From: Candidatus Bathyarchaeota archaeon
Lineage (GTDB): Archaea > Thermoproteota > Bathyarchaeia > Bathyarchaeales > Bathycorpusculaceae
Length of the DNA: 35,645 bases
Reading direction: 5' to 3'
NCBI GenBank assembly: GCA_026014545.1
Contig: JAOZIH010000012.1
Location: 1-35,645 of the forward strand
Shown: piece by piece, positions 22,208 to 31,477 of the stretch
Layout: each line of letters begins with the position of its first letter
Position numbering within the stretch: position 1 is the stretch's first letter
Made by a program: the position numbers and the translations under genes
The notes under the pieces: model-generated
Seen by the model: only the letters and a program-made list of their open reading frames with translations
Database searches by the model: none
What the model was told of the DNA's origin: nothing

Positions 22208-25012
22208 ATGGTAACTTTGAACTTGGACAAAATTTTCAACCCCAAAAGTGTAGCCATAATAGGAGCCAGCGATGAAGAAGGATCGGTAGGTTACTTTTTA
22301 GTCAAAAATTTAACTCAACTCGGCTACGCCGGGAAAGTCTACTTTGTTAACGCGCATAAGCCTAATATTCTTGGAGTGAAAACTTACCCGTCAATAGAGC
22401 AAATACCTGCGCCAGTTGACTTAGCGGTTATTGCTACACCAGCGGAGACTGTTCCAAGCGTTTTGGAACAATGCGGTAAAGCTGGTTTTAAAGGTGCAAT
22501 CATAGTTTCAACGGGCTTCAGAGAAGCAAGTGCTGAGGGCAAGGCGCTTGAAGAGAAGATTTTGGCGGCAAGGAAAAAATACGGCATACGAGTAATAGGG
22601 CCAAATTGTATAGGCGTAATCTGCCCGAGAATAAATCTGAACGCTACCTTCTTGGATAAGATGCCAAAGCCTGGCAAAGTAGCCTTCATAACGCAGAGCG
22701 GCGCCTTAGGCTCAGCAATTCTGGACTGGGCTATACATAAGAACATTGGCTTCAGCAACTTTGTTTCTGTCGGCTCGATGATAGATGTAGACTTCGGCGA
22801 CCTCATAGACTACTTCGGCACTGACCCGCAGACCCGCAGCATCCTCATGTACATGGAAAACCTAACAGAAGCGAGGAAATTCATGAGCGCCGCTAGGCAC
22901 TTTGCGCGAACCAAACCCATAATTGTGGTTAAGGCCGGAAAATTCAGAGATAGTGTAAAGGCAGCGGCTACACATATTGGTTCGCTTTCGAGTGAAGATG
23001 CGATTTATGAAGCCGCTTTTAAGCGTGCAGGTATAGTTCGCGTAGAGGAAATTGAAGATTTATTTAACACCGCTGAAGTTTTGGAAAACCAGCCTCTTCC
23101 AAAGGGGCCGAATATGGCGGTGATTACAAACGCTGGCAGCTTAGGCGTGATGGCTACGGATGCCCTGATCGCTAAGGGCGGTAAGCTTGCACAATTAAGC
23201 AAAAAAACCATAGACATGCTCAATGGCGTTCTGCCGTCTTTCTGGAGTAAAGGCAACCCGCTTGATATTCTTGGAGATGCTGATGCTGAGCGCTACAGAA
23301 TCGCGTTAGAAGCGTGTTTGAATGATGAAAACGTAGATGGCATACTGATAATTTTCACTCAACAGTCTACGTCAGAGCCTATTGAAATCGCTAAAAACAT
23401 AGTTGAGCTTGTAAAAAGTAAAATGTATCAGAACAAGACGATATTGACTAATTTCATGGGTTACGGTGCAGTGCAAGAGGCAAACCGGATTTTCACGGAG
23501 AATAACATCCCAACTTATTCCACGCCAGAGCATGCTGTCAAAGCGTATATGTACATGTACCAGTATCAGCGTAATCTTGAGCTCATTTATGAGACGCCTG
23601 AGGAGCTTCCAGTTGATGCTGCTCCGCCTAAAAGGCCCATAATGGTTATACTTAGAAATGCTGCAGTGGAAAGCCGTGAGTTATTAACTGAAGTCGAAGC
23701 CAAGAAAATCTTGGAATACTACAATTTTCCACTCATAAACACCATGGTCGCGACAACTGCTGATGAAGCTGTGGCTTACGCCAAGCAGATGGGTTATCCC
23801 GTGGTTCTAAAGGTTCTTTCCCAGCAAATAGCACATACGGCTGATGCAAGCGGCGTAATTTTGGATATAAACTCAGACGAGGAGGTTAGGCAAGCGTTTA
23901 ATCTCATTATGCATCAAGCAAAGGAATACGACGGAAAAGCCCATGTAATCGGCGTTACTGTTCAACCAATGATTAAGCATAGAGGTTATGAGGTTATAAT
24001 TGGCGGGAAAAAAGAGCCGCCTTTCGGGCCCGTAATACTTTTCGGAATGGGCGGAGTAGGCGCAGAACTGTTCAAAGATTACTCAATAGGGCTTCCGCCT
24101 TTAAATACGACTCTCATAAGGCGGATGCTGGAAGAAACACGAGTATATCAGCTTCTAAAGGGATATGGGAACTTTCCGCCAGCTAACTTTAAGCTGTTAG
24201 AAGAAATTCTATTGCTTCTCTCACAGTTGCTTATTGATTTTCCGCAGCTAAAAGAAGTCGACATTCCGCTTTATATCAGCGAAAAAGAGGCGTTGATTCT
24301 CGACGCGAGAATGGCAATCGACAAGGAAGCTGTGTTCAAAAAGTTTGAGCCTCATGAGCATTTGGTGATAAGTCCTTACCCGAAAAAATATGAAACTTTA
24401 TGGACGCTTAGAAACGGGCAAGAAGTGCTTTTAAGGCCTATAAAGCCTGAAGATGAGCCTTTATGGCTGGAGATGTTTCAAAGCTTCTCTGAAGAGTCCA
24501 TACGTTACAGGTTCTTCCAAGTGATAAAGGATACGCCGCATGAAGTTCGCGTGCGTTATTGCAACATAGATTACGACCGTGAAATCGCCATAGTGGCTGA
24601 ACTCACTGAGGAAGGTCGCAGAAAAATCCTGGGTGTGGCAAGACTCAGCATTGAGCCTGACGGGAAAAGCGGTGAACTAGCCTTCATCGTCAGCGACAAG
24701 TGGCAGGGGCTGGGATTAGGAACTAAAATGGTGGATTACGTGCTGGAAATAGCCAAAGAAATGGGCGTTGAAACAGTCTATGCCATAATGCTTCCTGATA
24801 ACAAGCGCGCCTTAAGCTTGACACAGAAAATGGGCTTCACTCTCGAATACCTAAGCGATGGTACAGTCAAGGGCGTGCTGAGCCTTAAAGAAGAGGCCGC
24901 TGGATGCGCTGAACCGCCGCGTCAGCAGCAGACTAATGCGCCAGAAAAACAAGCGCCCACAGTTTCAAAAGAAACGGGAAAAGCTGTAGCAATCAGCAGT
25001 GGCGCTACTTAA
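22208..25012 (+). CDS. ADP-forming acyl-CoA synthetase fused to GNAT acetyltransferase
   Basis: About 934 residues. Domains: CoA-binding Rossmann (1-130, IFNPKSVAIIGAS), succinyl-CoA-synthetase-like flavodoxin domains (about 140-465) with the phosphorylatable His near 256 (THIGSLSSED), ATP-grasp (about 495-715) with a second His near 541 (QIAHTADASGV), and a C-terminal GNAT domain (about 725-900, RYRFFQV, DKWQGLGLGTKMV), then a disordered tail. ADP-forming synthetases turn acetyl-CoA into acetate and ATP. Proteins with this fusion (Pat/YfiQ type) acetylate lysines instead and have often lost the histidines; here both His are retained, so synthetase activity remains plausible. The ATG at 22208 with GGAAGG upstream is preferred to a TTG at 22172. 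Confidence 0.9.
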   Translation: MVTLNLDKIFNPKSVAIIGASDEEGSVGYFLVKNLTQLGYAGKVYFVNAHKPNILGVKTYPSIEQIPAPVDLAVIATPAETVPSVLEQCGKAGFKGAIIVSTGFREASAEGKALEEKILAARKKYGIRVIGPNCIGVICPRINLNATFLDKMPKPGKVAFITQSGALGSAILDWAIHKNIGFSNFVSVGSMIDVDFGDLIDYFGTDPQTRSILMYMENLTEARKFMSAARHFARTKPIIVVKAGKFRDSVKAAATHIGSLSSEDAIYEAAFKRAGIVRVEEIEDLFNTAEVLENQPLPKGPNMAVITNAGSLGVMATDALIAKGGKLAQLSKKTIDMLNGVLPSFWSKGNPLDILGDADAERYRIALEACLNDENVDGILIIFTQQSTSEPIEIAKNIVELVKSKMYQNKTILTNFMGYGAVQEANRIFTENNIPTYSTPEHAVKAYMYMYQYQRNLELIYETPEELPVDAAPPKRPIMVILRNAAVESRELLTEVEAKKILEYYNFPLINTMVATTADEAVAYAKQMGYPVVLKVLSQQIAHTADASGVILDINSDEEVRQAFNLIMHQAKEYDGKAHVIGVTVQPMIKHRGYEVIIGGKKEPPFGPVILFGMGGVGAELFKDYSIGLPPLNTTLIRRMLEETRVYQLLKGYGNFPPANFKLLEEILLLLSQLLIDFPQLKEVDIPLYISEKEALILDARMAIDKEAVFKKFEPHEHLVISPYPKKYETLWTLRNGQEVLLRPIKPEDEPLWLEMFQSFSEESIRYRFFQVIKDTPHEVRVRYCNIDYDREIAIVAELTEEGRRKILGVARLSIEPDGKSGELAFIVSDKWQGLGLGTKMVDYVLEIAKEMGVETVYAIMLPDNKRALSLTQKMGFTLEYLSDGTVKGVLSLKEEAAGCAEPPRQQQTNAPEKQAPTVSKETGKAVAISSGAT

Positions 25013-25041
25013 AGAGGGCGCTTCAATTTAGTTATTGTCTA

Positions 25042-25062
25042 TTCTTTTGTCAGTTAAAAGAA
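25042..25062. terminator. Weak hairpin between convergent genes
   Basis: TTCTTTT-n7-AAAAGAA, a 7-bp A/T-rich stem between the acyl-CoA synthetase and hydrogenase large-subunit stop codons. It is T-rich on both strands and so may terminate either transcript. Only weak support. Confidence 0.3.
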
Positions 25063-25071
25063 AAGAAGAGT

Positions 25072-26385
25072 TTAGACAAAGTGCACTTTAACGCAGTGTG
25101 TAGAGCATGAGATGCATGGGTCATAGGCTCTCACCAGCATTTCTAGGCTTAGCTCGATCTCTTTTGGTGTCTTGTCAAGTATCTTGGGTAGCAATGCTTT
25201 CAAGTCTAGCTCAATGTTGCCATGGTTCTGGTTCGTTGGAATAATACAGTTAGCTTTTACGCAAACGCCTTTCTCATTGTATTTGTAATCGTGGAAGAGT
25301 ATGCCCCTTGGAACTTCAACTGCGCCGACGCCGCGGCCTGCCTTAACTTTTACTTCTGGCTTATAGTAGTCTGGTTGACTCCGTAAACCTGCGGCTTCTA
25401 ACTCATTGATTAGCTTAATTGAATCTTCTACGCTGTGAACGACTTCAACAAGCTGCGCAATGTTGTTCATGAATGGATTGTGACATATGGGCTTTAGCTT
25501 GAACATTTCAGCCGTTTTCTTCGCTAATGGCGAAAGCAGATTATAATTAATGTTGAACCTTGCAAGTGCGCCCACCATGTAGGATTCACGTGCATGTTTT
25601 GCCCATTTCGCAGTAGAGTGGGGGACAATGTATTCGTTGGTAAATAGGAGGTACTCGTTTACTGGTGCTGTGCCTGTGTCAGTTGACGCAATTTTTCCAT
25701 CGTAAAGCGCGTATTCCTCTGGATTGGTTAGCGCGATGAATTCTGTTTCGCGAGTAAAGTCTGGGAATTTGTGCATTCTACTCTTGAATAGTTCTGCGAG
25801 CGCTTGAAGATCTGGGATGGCAGCTTTCAGTCTATCTCTGAGTGCAGTTAGTTCCTTCATGGTAGGAATCTTAGAGAACCCGCCTGGTAGCAGCCTCTGC
25901 GGGTGCGTTGTCCTGCCGCAGATCATATTTGACATTTCATTTGCTAGTCTATGTACGCGTAAAACAGTTTTTACTTCATTCGGGTGCGTCGATGCAAGGG
26001 GGATGACTGAACCGACATCCATTAAGTCAGGAAGAACCAGAAAGCCCAAGTGTAAGATGTGACTTTGCATGTTCTCGGCGTGCAATGCAAGTTTTCTCAA
26101 TTTAAGATCCTGTTCGCTGATGGTTATACCCATCGCGGCTTCTGTCGCCTTTAAAGATGCAAGCGTATGCCCTATCGAGCAGATGCCGCATATGCGCGAA
26201 GTTATATGATGCAGCTCATTCCATTGCCGACCTACTACCATGGCTTCAAAGAATCTTGGCGCCTCAGAAATCGCCCATTCGCAGCGTTCTATGGTGCCAT
26301 TTTTTACGTTTACGTAGATGTTGCCGTGTCCTTCAACCCGTGTCACGTGGTGTACTTCAATATTAAAGCTTGGTTTGTCTTTCAT
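25072..26385 (-). CDS. hydA: Group 3b [NiFe] hydrogenase large (alpha) subunit
   Basis: The catalytic subunit of a cytosolic sulfhydrogenase-type [NiFe] hydrogenase. N-terminal ligands are in TSRICGICSIGH (CxxC, about residues 63-66) and C-terminal ligands in DPCISCSTH, with HHVTRVEGHG at the start. A short tail CVKVHFV follows the last conserved His and is presumably removed during maturation. The start is the ATG at 26385: it overlaps the small-subunit stop as ATGA and has GGAGAGG upstream; the ATG at 26403 is less likely. Gene order (beta-gamma, delta, alpha) is that of Pyrococcus sulfhydrogenase I. No hyp or protease gene lies in the window. Confidence 0.93.
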   Translation of the reverse strand: MKDKPSFNIEVHHVTRVEGHGNIYVNVKNGTIERCEWAISEAPRFFEAMVVGRQWNELHHITSRICGICSIGHTLASLKATEAAMGITISEQDLKLRKLALHAENMQSHILHLGFLVLPDLMDVGSVIPLASTHPNEVKTVLRVHRLANEMSNMICGRTTHPQRLLPGGFSKIPTMKELTALRDRLKAAIPDLQALAELFKSRMHKFPDFTRETEFIALTNPEEYALYDGKIASTDTGTAPVNEYLLFTNEYIVPHSTAKWAKHARESYMVGALARFNINYNLLSPLAKKTAEMFKLKPICHNPFMNNIAQLVEVVHSVEDSIKLINELEAAGLRSQPDYYKPEVKVKAGRGVGAVEVPRGILFHDYKYNEKGVCVKANCIIPTNQNHGNIELDLKALLPKILDKTPKEIELSLEMLVRAYDPCISCSTHCVKVHFV

Positions 26386-27122
26386 CTTTTCCTCTCCTGC
26401 CAACCGAAATATAACCTAAACTTGTTTATTGCCTCATCAACTGTGAGGCCATACTTGATTAGAACTTCTTTCTGCGAATTCTCATTCGGATTGTCGACAA
26501 GCCCGCGACATCCCCAGCATATCGTTCCCTCGTTTACGCAGCATGAGTTGCAGCCTGCTCTGGTTACGGGGCCTACACAGAATTGGCCTCTTTCGAACGC
26601 GCAGACATTCTCGTTTTTCTTGCATTCAACGCAGACAGGATAATTGGGTATGTCTGGTTTTTTGCCCAGCAAAAGCGATTTAACAACGCTTAGAAATTCT
26701 TCCTTGTCTATTGGGCATCCATGTACGTAGGCGTCAACAGGAATCACCGCGTCTATCGGTCTAGCAGCATAAGTATCAAACAAGTAAGCTTTGTCTCCGT
26801 ACACTGTCTTTCTAACTTCGTCTAAGTCTTGGTAGTTTTTTAGCGAGTTGATACCGCCTATTGTTGCACATGAGCCTATAGCGACCACGATTTTTGCGTT
26901 CTTTCTTATCTGTTTCAACCTATCTTCGTCCTGAAGCCGCGTACATGAGCCCTCAATGAAGGCTATGTCATAGTTGTCGCTGTGCTCTTTCATGACTTCT
27001 CTGAAACTCACAACTTCCACTTGACCTAGAAGGGTAAGCAATTCCTCTTCTAAATTGGCGATTTGCAGCTGGTCTCCCTCGCATCCTGCAAAGTCAAAGA
27101 AAGCAACTTTCGGTTTCATCAT
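26382..27122 (-). CDS. hydD: Group 3b [NiFe] hydrogenase small (delta) subunit
   Basis: A 246-residue small subunit that carries the Fe-S relay next to the active site. The proximal-cluster ligands are in FAGCEGDQLQ, IEGSCTR, AIGSCATIGG and HGCPIDKEE. The C-terminal part has further Cys-rich motifs (CVECKKNENVC, CVGPVTRAGCNSCC, CWGCRG) for additional [4Fe-4S] clusters, typical of the group 3b/3c delta subunit. The ATG at 27122 overlaps the upstream gene's stop by four bases (ATGA), so it is translationally coupled. Confidence 0.93.
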   Translation of the reverse strand: MMKPKVAFFDFAGCEGDQLQIANLEEELLTLLGQVEVVSFREVMKEHSDNYDIAFIEGSCTRLQDEDRLKQIRKNAKIVVAIGSCATIGGINSLKNYQDLDEVRKTVYGDKAYLFDTYAARPIDAVIPVDAYVHGCPIDKEEFLSVVKSLLLGKKPDIPNYPVCVECKKNENVCAFERGQFCVGPVTRAGCNSCCVNEGTICWGCRGLVDNPNENSQKEVLIKYGLTVDEAINKFRLYFGWQERKR

Positions 27123-29035
27123 AACGCCTCCGGTATTCCTTTAATTTTTGAGTAATTGAATACTGGCCCATCTTTACACACATAGATCTGGTTGATTTGG
27201 CAGTGGCCACATTTCCCGACGCCGCATTTCATTCTCCGCTCAAGCGAGAGAATTATGTGGTCATCTGGAACCTTTCTGCTTTTGAGATCCGCGATAACAA
27301 ACTTGTACATAATCGGTGGGCCACATACTATTGCGTAAGTGGTTTCTGGGTCAAAATTGACTTGAGGAATTAAGGTAGTGATTACGCCTATGTTACCTTC
27401 CCATAATTCATTTTCAGGGCACCAGTCTACAGTGGGCTTAAATTCCACATCATTCCTTTTCGCGAGCGCCCGAAGCTCATCACCGAACAGCATTTCTCTG
27501 GGTTCTTTGCAACCGTAGAGTAGGATAATACGGCCGTAATCTTTTCGGTTGTCCAAAACGTAGTTAAATAATGACCGCAACGGTGCAATTCCAAGGCCGC
27601 CGGCTATGAAAAGCAGGTCTTTGCCTTTCAACTGTTTAGCGTCAAAGCCGTTTCCAAACGGGCCTCTGATTCCTACTTTATCGCCTACGTTAAGCGCATG
27701 TAATCTGGTTGTTACGCTTCCTACTTTGCGTACACATAGTTCAAATGTGCCCTTTTTTGTTGGCGACGACGATATAGAAATTGGTGCTTCACCGACGCCG
27801 AAAACCGAGACTTCAACAAATTGCCCGGGTTTGTGGTTTAAGTCGGTTCCATCATCCAGCTTGATTTCAAACAATGTTTCTTTAGCCGTCATCGGCACTT
27901 TTCTGACAATAGTTGCTAATTTCGGAACATAATCTATATTGCCTTCAGTTTGGATTTCCACTTCCGGCGCAGCAGCAGGCGCCACCTGCTCGCCCATGCT
28001 GCGAAGTTCATGGTACATATCGTTGAATAATTTGATTGGATTAGCTATGTCCGGCAGGCAATTTGAAGAGCATCTGCCACAGCCAACGCATGAAATGAAA
28101 CCAAATCTGTCAAAAAGGTATTTCCCCTTCTTAAAGTACCTATGTCTATATCTAGTCGGCCTAGTGGGGCGGAAGTTTTCGCCTGAAGCAATTTTGGCAA
28201 AGTCTTCCAGTAGGCAACCGTCCCATGTTCTTATTCTTTCGCCGTATTCCAGTGATAAGTCTGCTTGGTCTTTAACGTCAAAGCAGTAGCATGTAGGACA
28301 CACTAGCACGCAGGAACCGCAGGCTAAGCATTTTTCGGCGTGCTTTTCCCAAAAACCGCTTTTTTCATAGCTTTTGCTTAGCAATTCGGGGATTAGTTCT
28401 GGTGGGAAATCAAACTTTTGTTGAGCCATATCCATTACTTCACGCTTCTTCTGCCCAACCAGCTGGATGTCCCGTGCAAGCGCCGGTTTCACATTCTTAG
28501 CATATTTATCCAGCAGTTGTTCTCCTTTCTGCGAGCCAATATTTATGGCATATCTATTCCCAAGGTCAGTCAACATTAGGTCGTAGCCATAGTCAATTAC
28601 AGCGCAGCCCATGGCTGGCGCAAAGCACCATTTTGACATTTTTTGAATGTTGATGCCTATGATTATAGAGGCTTGTCTTTTCTCGAAGTAGTAGGGGTCT
28701 GATTTTGTTTCTCTGAATATCTCATCCATATGTAAAAGCGCTACTATGTCGTAAGGGTGAACTCCAATTATTACCATCGGCTTGGCTTCGGCAGGGCTCT
28801 TAGCGGCGAATCCCTTAGCTAAATCATAGGTTACCAATGTTTCGCGTTGAGGGAAAAAATACTTCTTCGGCGGAAGAATTGTTACATCATAGTCCAATCG
28901 CAATTCGCTGGCGGATTCCAATGGGCCAAAGGCGAATTTGTCTCCTTTTGCTTTGACGCCTATAACATTTAATGTCTTATCTTTTATTAGAGCTTCGACA
29001 AAATTAGCGAAGTCTTCTTTGGAAATTATGCGCAT
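27119..29035 (-). CDS. Fused beta-gamma electron-transfer subunit of group 3b hydrogenase
   Basis: 638 residues joining two proteins that are usually separate. Residues 1-340 are the beta (HydB) part with ferredoxin-type clusters CLACGSCVLVCPTCYC (about 235) and CVGCGRCSSNC (about 313). An Ala/Pro/Glu-rich linker (GEQVAPAAAPEVEIQTEG, about 347-364) leads to the gamma (HydG) part: an FAD domain (PGQFVEVSVFGVGEAPISIS), a nucleotide domain (FIAGGLGIAPLRSL) and a [2Fe-2S] site CGVGKCGHC...C (about 602-618). It passes electrons between the hydrogenase core and NAD(P). The reading frame is continuous through the linker. The ATG at 29035 has GGGAG 8 bases upstream. It is the first gene of the minus-strand operon. 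Confidence 0.93.
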   Translation of the reverse strand: MRIISKEDFANFVEALIKDKTLNVIGVKAKGDKFAFGPLESASELRLDYDVTILPPKKYFFPQRETLVTYDLAKGFAAKSPAEAKPMVIIGVHPYDIVALLHMDEIFRETKSDPYYFEKRQASIIIGINIQKMSKWCFAPAMGCAVIDYGYDLMLTDLGNRYAINIGSQKGEQLLDKYAKNVKPALARDIQLVGQKKREVMDMAQQKFDFPPELIPELLSKSYEKSGFWEKHAEKCLACGSCVLVCPTCYCFDVKDQADLSLEYGERIRTWDGCLLEDFAKIASGENFRPTRPTRYRHRYFKKGKYLFDRFGFISCVGCGRCSSNCLPDIANPIKLFNDMYHELRSMGEQVAPAAAPEVEIQTEGNIDYVPKLATIVRKVPMTAKETLFEIKLDDGTDLNHKPGQFVEVSVFGVGEAPISISSSPTKKGTFELCVRKVGSVTTRLHALNVGDKVGIRGPFGNGFDAKQLKGKDLLFIAGGLGIAPLRSLFNYVLDNRKDYGRIILLYGCKEPREMLFGDELRALAKRNDVEFKPTVDWCPENELWEGNIGVITTLIPQVNFDPETTYAIVCGPPIMYKFVIADLKSRKVPDDHIILSLERRMKCGVGKCGHCQINQIYVCKDGPVFNYSKIKGIPEAL

Positions 29036-29351
29036 TTTTATTCTCCCTTTTAATGCTCCTAATTGGGCAAATTTATTGTAGATAATGCTTAGTCGTAAAA
29101 TTTAATCCTTTCTAATAATGTATTTTTTGGAACTGAATCAGCGCATTCGGAGTTGGCATATTTTTAAAATTGTTTGGATAATCTGGGCAAATAATGCCCG
29201 TTGTTACTGCTGTTTCCAATTTTCAATTTTCCAAGAAGATTTCGTGTTTTTTGTTGCTCATAGTTTATATATCACAGTTTTTCACTACAGCACGAGATAT
29301 GTGGGTGTGTTTAGACAATGCTTAACCCTCACTGATCTGGAGGTCTGATTT
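29036..29351. promoter_or_regulatory. 316-bp divergent promoter region between two hydrogenase operons
   Basis: On the plus strand a strong TATA box, TTTATATATC (29264-29273), serves hoxE. On the minus strand, AAAGGATTAAATTTTA around 29095-29110 looks like a BRE/TATA for the group 3b operon. An inverted repeat GGGCA-n5-TGCCC (29185-29199) lies near the centre and could be a shared operator. No gene is recognised inside; a 76-codon plus-strand frame there looks spurious. Confidence 0.55.
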
Positions 29352-29834
29352 TTGTCAAAAGAGGATAATCGCCGAATGTTATTAGAAAAAGCATTGAAGG
29401 AGTATGACTTTCAAGCAAGCGCTCTGCTAGAAATTCTTCACAAAGCTCAAAGCATCTACGGCTATTTGAGCAAAGACTTGCTAATGGATATCGCTCAATC
29501 GCTACATCTTCCACCGAGCACAGTGTTTGGTGTAGCCACCTTCTACAGCTTCTTCAACTTAACAAAACCTGGCGAGCACATAGTTACCGGATGCCTCGGC
29601 ACTGCTTGCTATGTAAAAGGCAGCGAGCAAATCATGCAGGCTATTGAACGCGAATTTAACGTGAAAAGAGGTGGCACGACTGCGGATGGAAAACTCTCGC
29701 TATTTGTAACTCGTTGTATCGGAGCTTGCGCATTATCGCCAGCTATAATCGTGGATGACGAAGTTATAGGTAAGGCAACAAAGGAAGTTGTAATAGAACG
29801 AATCAAACAGCTTCTTGGAGGTTCAAACCAATGA
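29352..29834 (+). CDS. hoxE: HoxE/NuoE-like [2Fe-2S] subunit of NAD-linked hydrogenase
   Basis: A 160-residue subunit with an N-terminal helical bundle (ALLEILHKAQSIYGYL) and a thioredoxin-like [2Fe-2S] domain with ligands in GCLGTACYVKG and TRCIGACALSP. It belongs to the NuoE/HoxE/HndA family and helps pass electrons to the flavin subunit. It starts at TTG 29352 with a near-perfect GGAGGT eight bases upstream. It is the first gene of a five-gene operon and ends in an ATGA overlap with hoxF. Confidence 0.9.
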   Translation: MSKEDNRRMLLEKALKEYDFQASALLEILHKAQSIYGYLSKDLLMDIAQSLHLPPSTVFGVATFYSFFNLTKPGEHIVTGCLGTACYVKGSEQIMQAIEREFNVKRGGTTADGKLSLFVTRCIGACALSPAIIVDDEVIGKATKEVVIERIKQLLGGSNQ

Positions 29835-31477
29835 AACTTGCTGACCTGCAGAAAATCGCTGAACAAGAAGTTGACTTCCAAAGAGCCTACAAATACAGAA
29901 TAAATGTTTGCTGCTCAAGCGGTTGCATGCCGCTAGGCGCTTTGAAAGTCTTAGAAGCATTCGAAAAGGCAGTTAAAGAGTTTGGCGTTGAAAAAGAATG
30001 CAAAGTTGCCCGAACCGGATGCCCAGGCACCTGCTCCGTAGGCCCAGTTGTGGTGGTTGAGCCCGGAGATTATCTTTACCAGAACGTTACTCCCGAGAAA
30101 GCGAGAGAAATAGTTCGAGATCACATTGTTTTAGGGTTACCTGCAAAAGATCTGCTCTACAGCAACGAGCAGTTCTTTAAGAAACAGAAGCGCTTAGTCC
30201 TAAGAAACGCTGGTAAAATAGATCCCTACCGAATTCAAGACTACATTGCGATGGGCGGGTACTCTGCTCTTGTCAAATGCTTAGCAACTATGACACCTCA
30301 AGGTGTTATTTACGAAGTAATGACAAGCGGCCTTAGAGGTCGCGGCGGTGCAGGCTTTCCAACGGGCCAAAAATGGAGTCTAGTCGCGCGCGCACATGGC
30401 TCACCTAAGTATATCGTGGCTAATTTGGACGAAGGCGACCCAGGCGTCTTTGCAAACCGAACGTTAGCTGAAGCGGATCCGCATGCCATTCTTGAGGGCA
30501 TGGCAATAGCAGCATTTGCAGTGGGTGCAGAAAAAGGATACATCTACATACGCGCGGAATATCCACTGGCGATTCAAACACTGCAGAGAGCTATCACTCA
30601 AGCTCGTTCAATGTCCCTTTTAGGCAACAATATTCTCGAGACCTCCTTCAAATTTGACGTTGAACTTAGGTTAGGCGCCGGCGCATTTGTCGCTGGTGAA
30701 GAAACCGCTATACTTGCTTCAGTTGAAGGCAGACGCGCCATGCCTCGACCACGCCCGCCTTACCCTGCAAACTCTGGTCTATGGGGAAAGCCGACTTTGA
30801 TACAGAATGTGGAGACATTGGCGAATATTCCTCTGATAATCATGAATGGCGGTTTATGGTTCTCCAAAATTGGCACGCCAAAATGCACAGGCACTAAATG
30901 TTTCTCCTTAACAGGCAAAGTCAATACTCCAGGCTTAATAGAGGTGCCTATGGGCATTACGCTTCGAGAGGTAATCTTCGACATAGGTGGAGGAGTGCAG
31001 AAAGACCGAAAGTTTAAGGCAGTCTTGGTCGGCGGTCCCTCAGGCGGCTGCATTCCTGAAACTCACATCGATCAGCCTATAGACTATGAGTCATTGAAGA
31101 ATCTTGGTGCAATAATGGGTTCAGGCGGCATAGTGGTGCTCGATGATCAGTCATGCATGGTGGACACTGCCAAGTTCTTCACAGAATTCTGTGTCGACGA
31201 ATCCTGCGGCAAATGCACACCCTGCCGTGTAGGGCTCACAAAGATAAAAGGAATTTATGATGCCATCACCCAGGGAAACGGAAGAATGGAGGACATTACA
31301 GTGCTGGAGAAAACCAGCGTTTACATCAGGGACGCCAGCCTTTGTGGTCTTGGGCAAACAGCGCCTAACCCTGTGCTTACCACCTTACGCTACTTCAAAG
31401 ATGAGTACATCCAGCATATTAAGGACAAAAAGTGTCCTGCTGGTCGTTGTTTCAAAACAAAGGAGGGTGAACAATGA
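29831..31477 (+). CDS. hoxF: HoxF/NuoF-like diaphorase subunit (FMN, NAD, Fe-S)
   Basis: A 548-residue protein. Residues about 15-110 form a thioredoxin-like [2Fe-2S] domain (CCSSGCMP, RTGCPGTCSVGP). Residues about 120-430 are the NuoF core with the NAD/FMN loop GLRGRGGAGFPTGQKW and NLDEGDPGVFANR. Residues about 445-540 contain the [4Fe-4S] motif ESCGKCTPCRVG. It oxidises or reduces NAD(H), linking the hydrogenase to the nucleotide pool. It lacks an extra ferredoxin domain at the C-terminus. It is translationally coupled on both sides by ATGA overlaps, with GGAGGT before its start. Confidence 0.93.
   Translation: MKLADLQKIAEQEVDFQRAYKYRINVCCSSGCMPLGALKVLEAFEKAVKEFGVEKECKVARTGCPGTCSVGPVVVVEPGDYLYQNVTPEKAREIVRDHIVLGLPAKDLLYSNEQFFKKQKRLVLRNAGKIDPYRIQDYIAMGGYSALVKCLATMTPQGVIYEVMTSGLRGRGGAGFPTGQKWSLVARAHGSPKYIVANLDEGDPGVFANRTLAEADPHAILEGMAIAAFAVGAEKGYIYIRAEYPLAIQTLQRAITQARSMSLLGNNILETSFKFDVELRLGAGAFVAGEETAILASVEGRRAMPRPRPPYPANSGLWGKPTLIQNVETLANIPLIIMNGGLWFSKIGTPKCTGTKCFSLTGKVNTPGLIEVPMGITLREVIFDIGGGVQKDRKFKAVLVGGPSGGCIPETHIDQPIDYESLKNLGAIMGSGGIVVLDDQSCMVDTAKFFTEFCVDESCGKCTPCRVGLTKIKGIYDAITQGNGRMEDITVLEKTSVYIRDASLCGLGQTAPNPVLTTLRYFKDEYIQHIKDKKCPAGRCFKTKEGEQ

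Noticed and set aside
29118-29348. 76-codon plus-strand frame upstream of hoxE
   Set aside because: It has odd composition (rich in aromatic residues), lacks a ribosome site and contains the hoxE TATA box, so it is promoter DNA.
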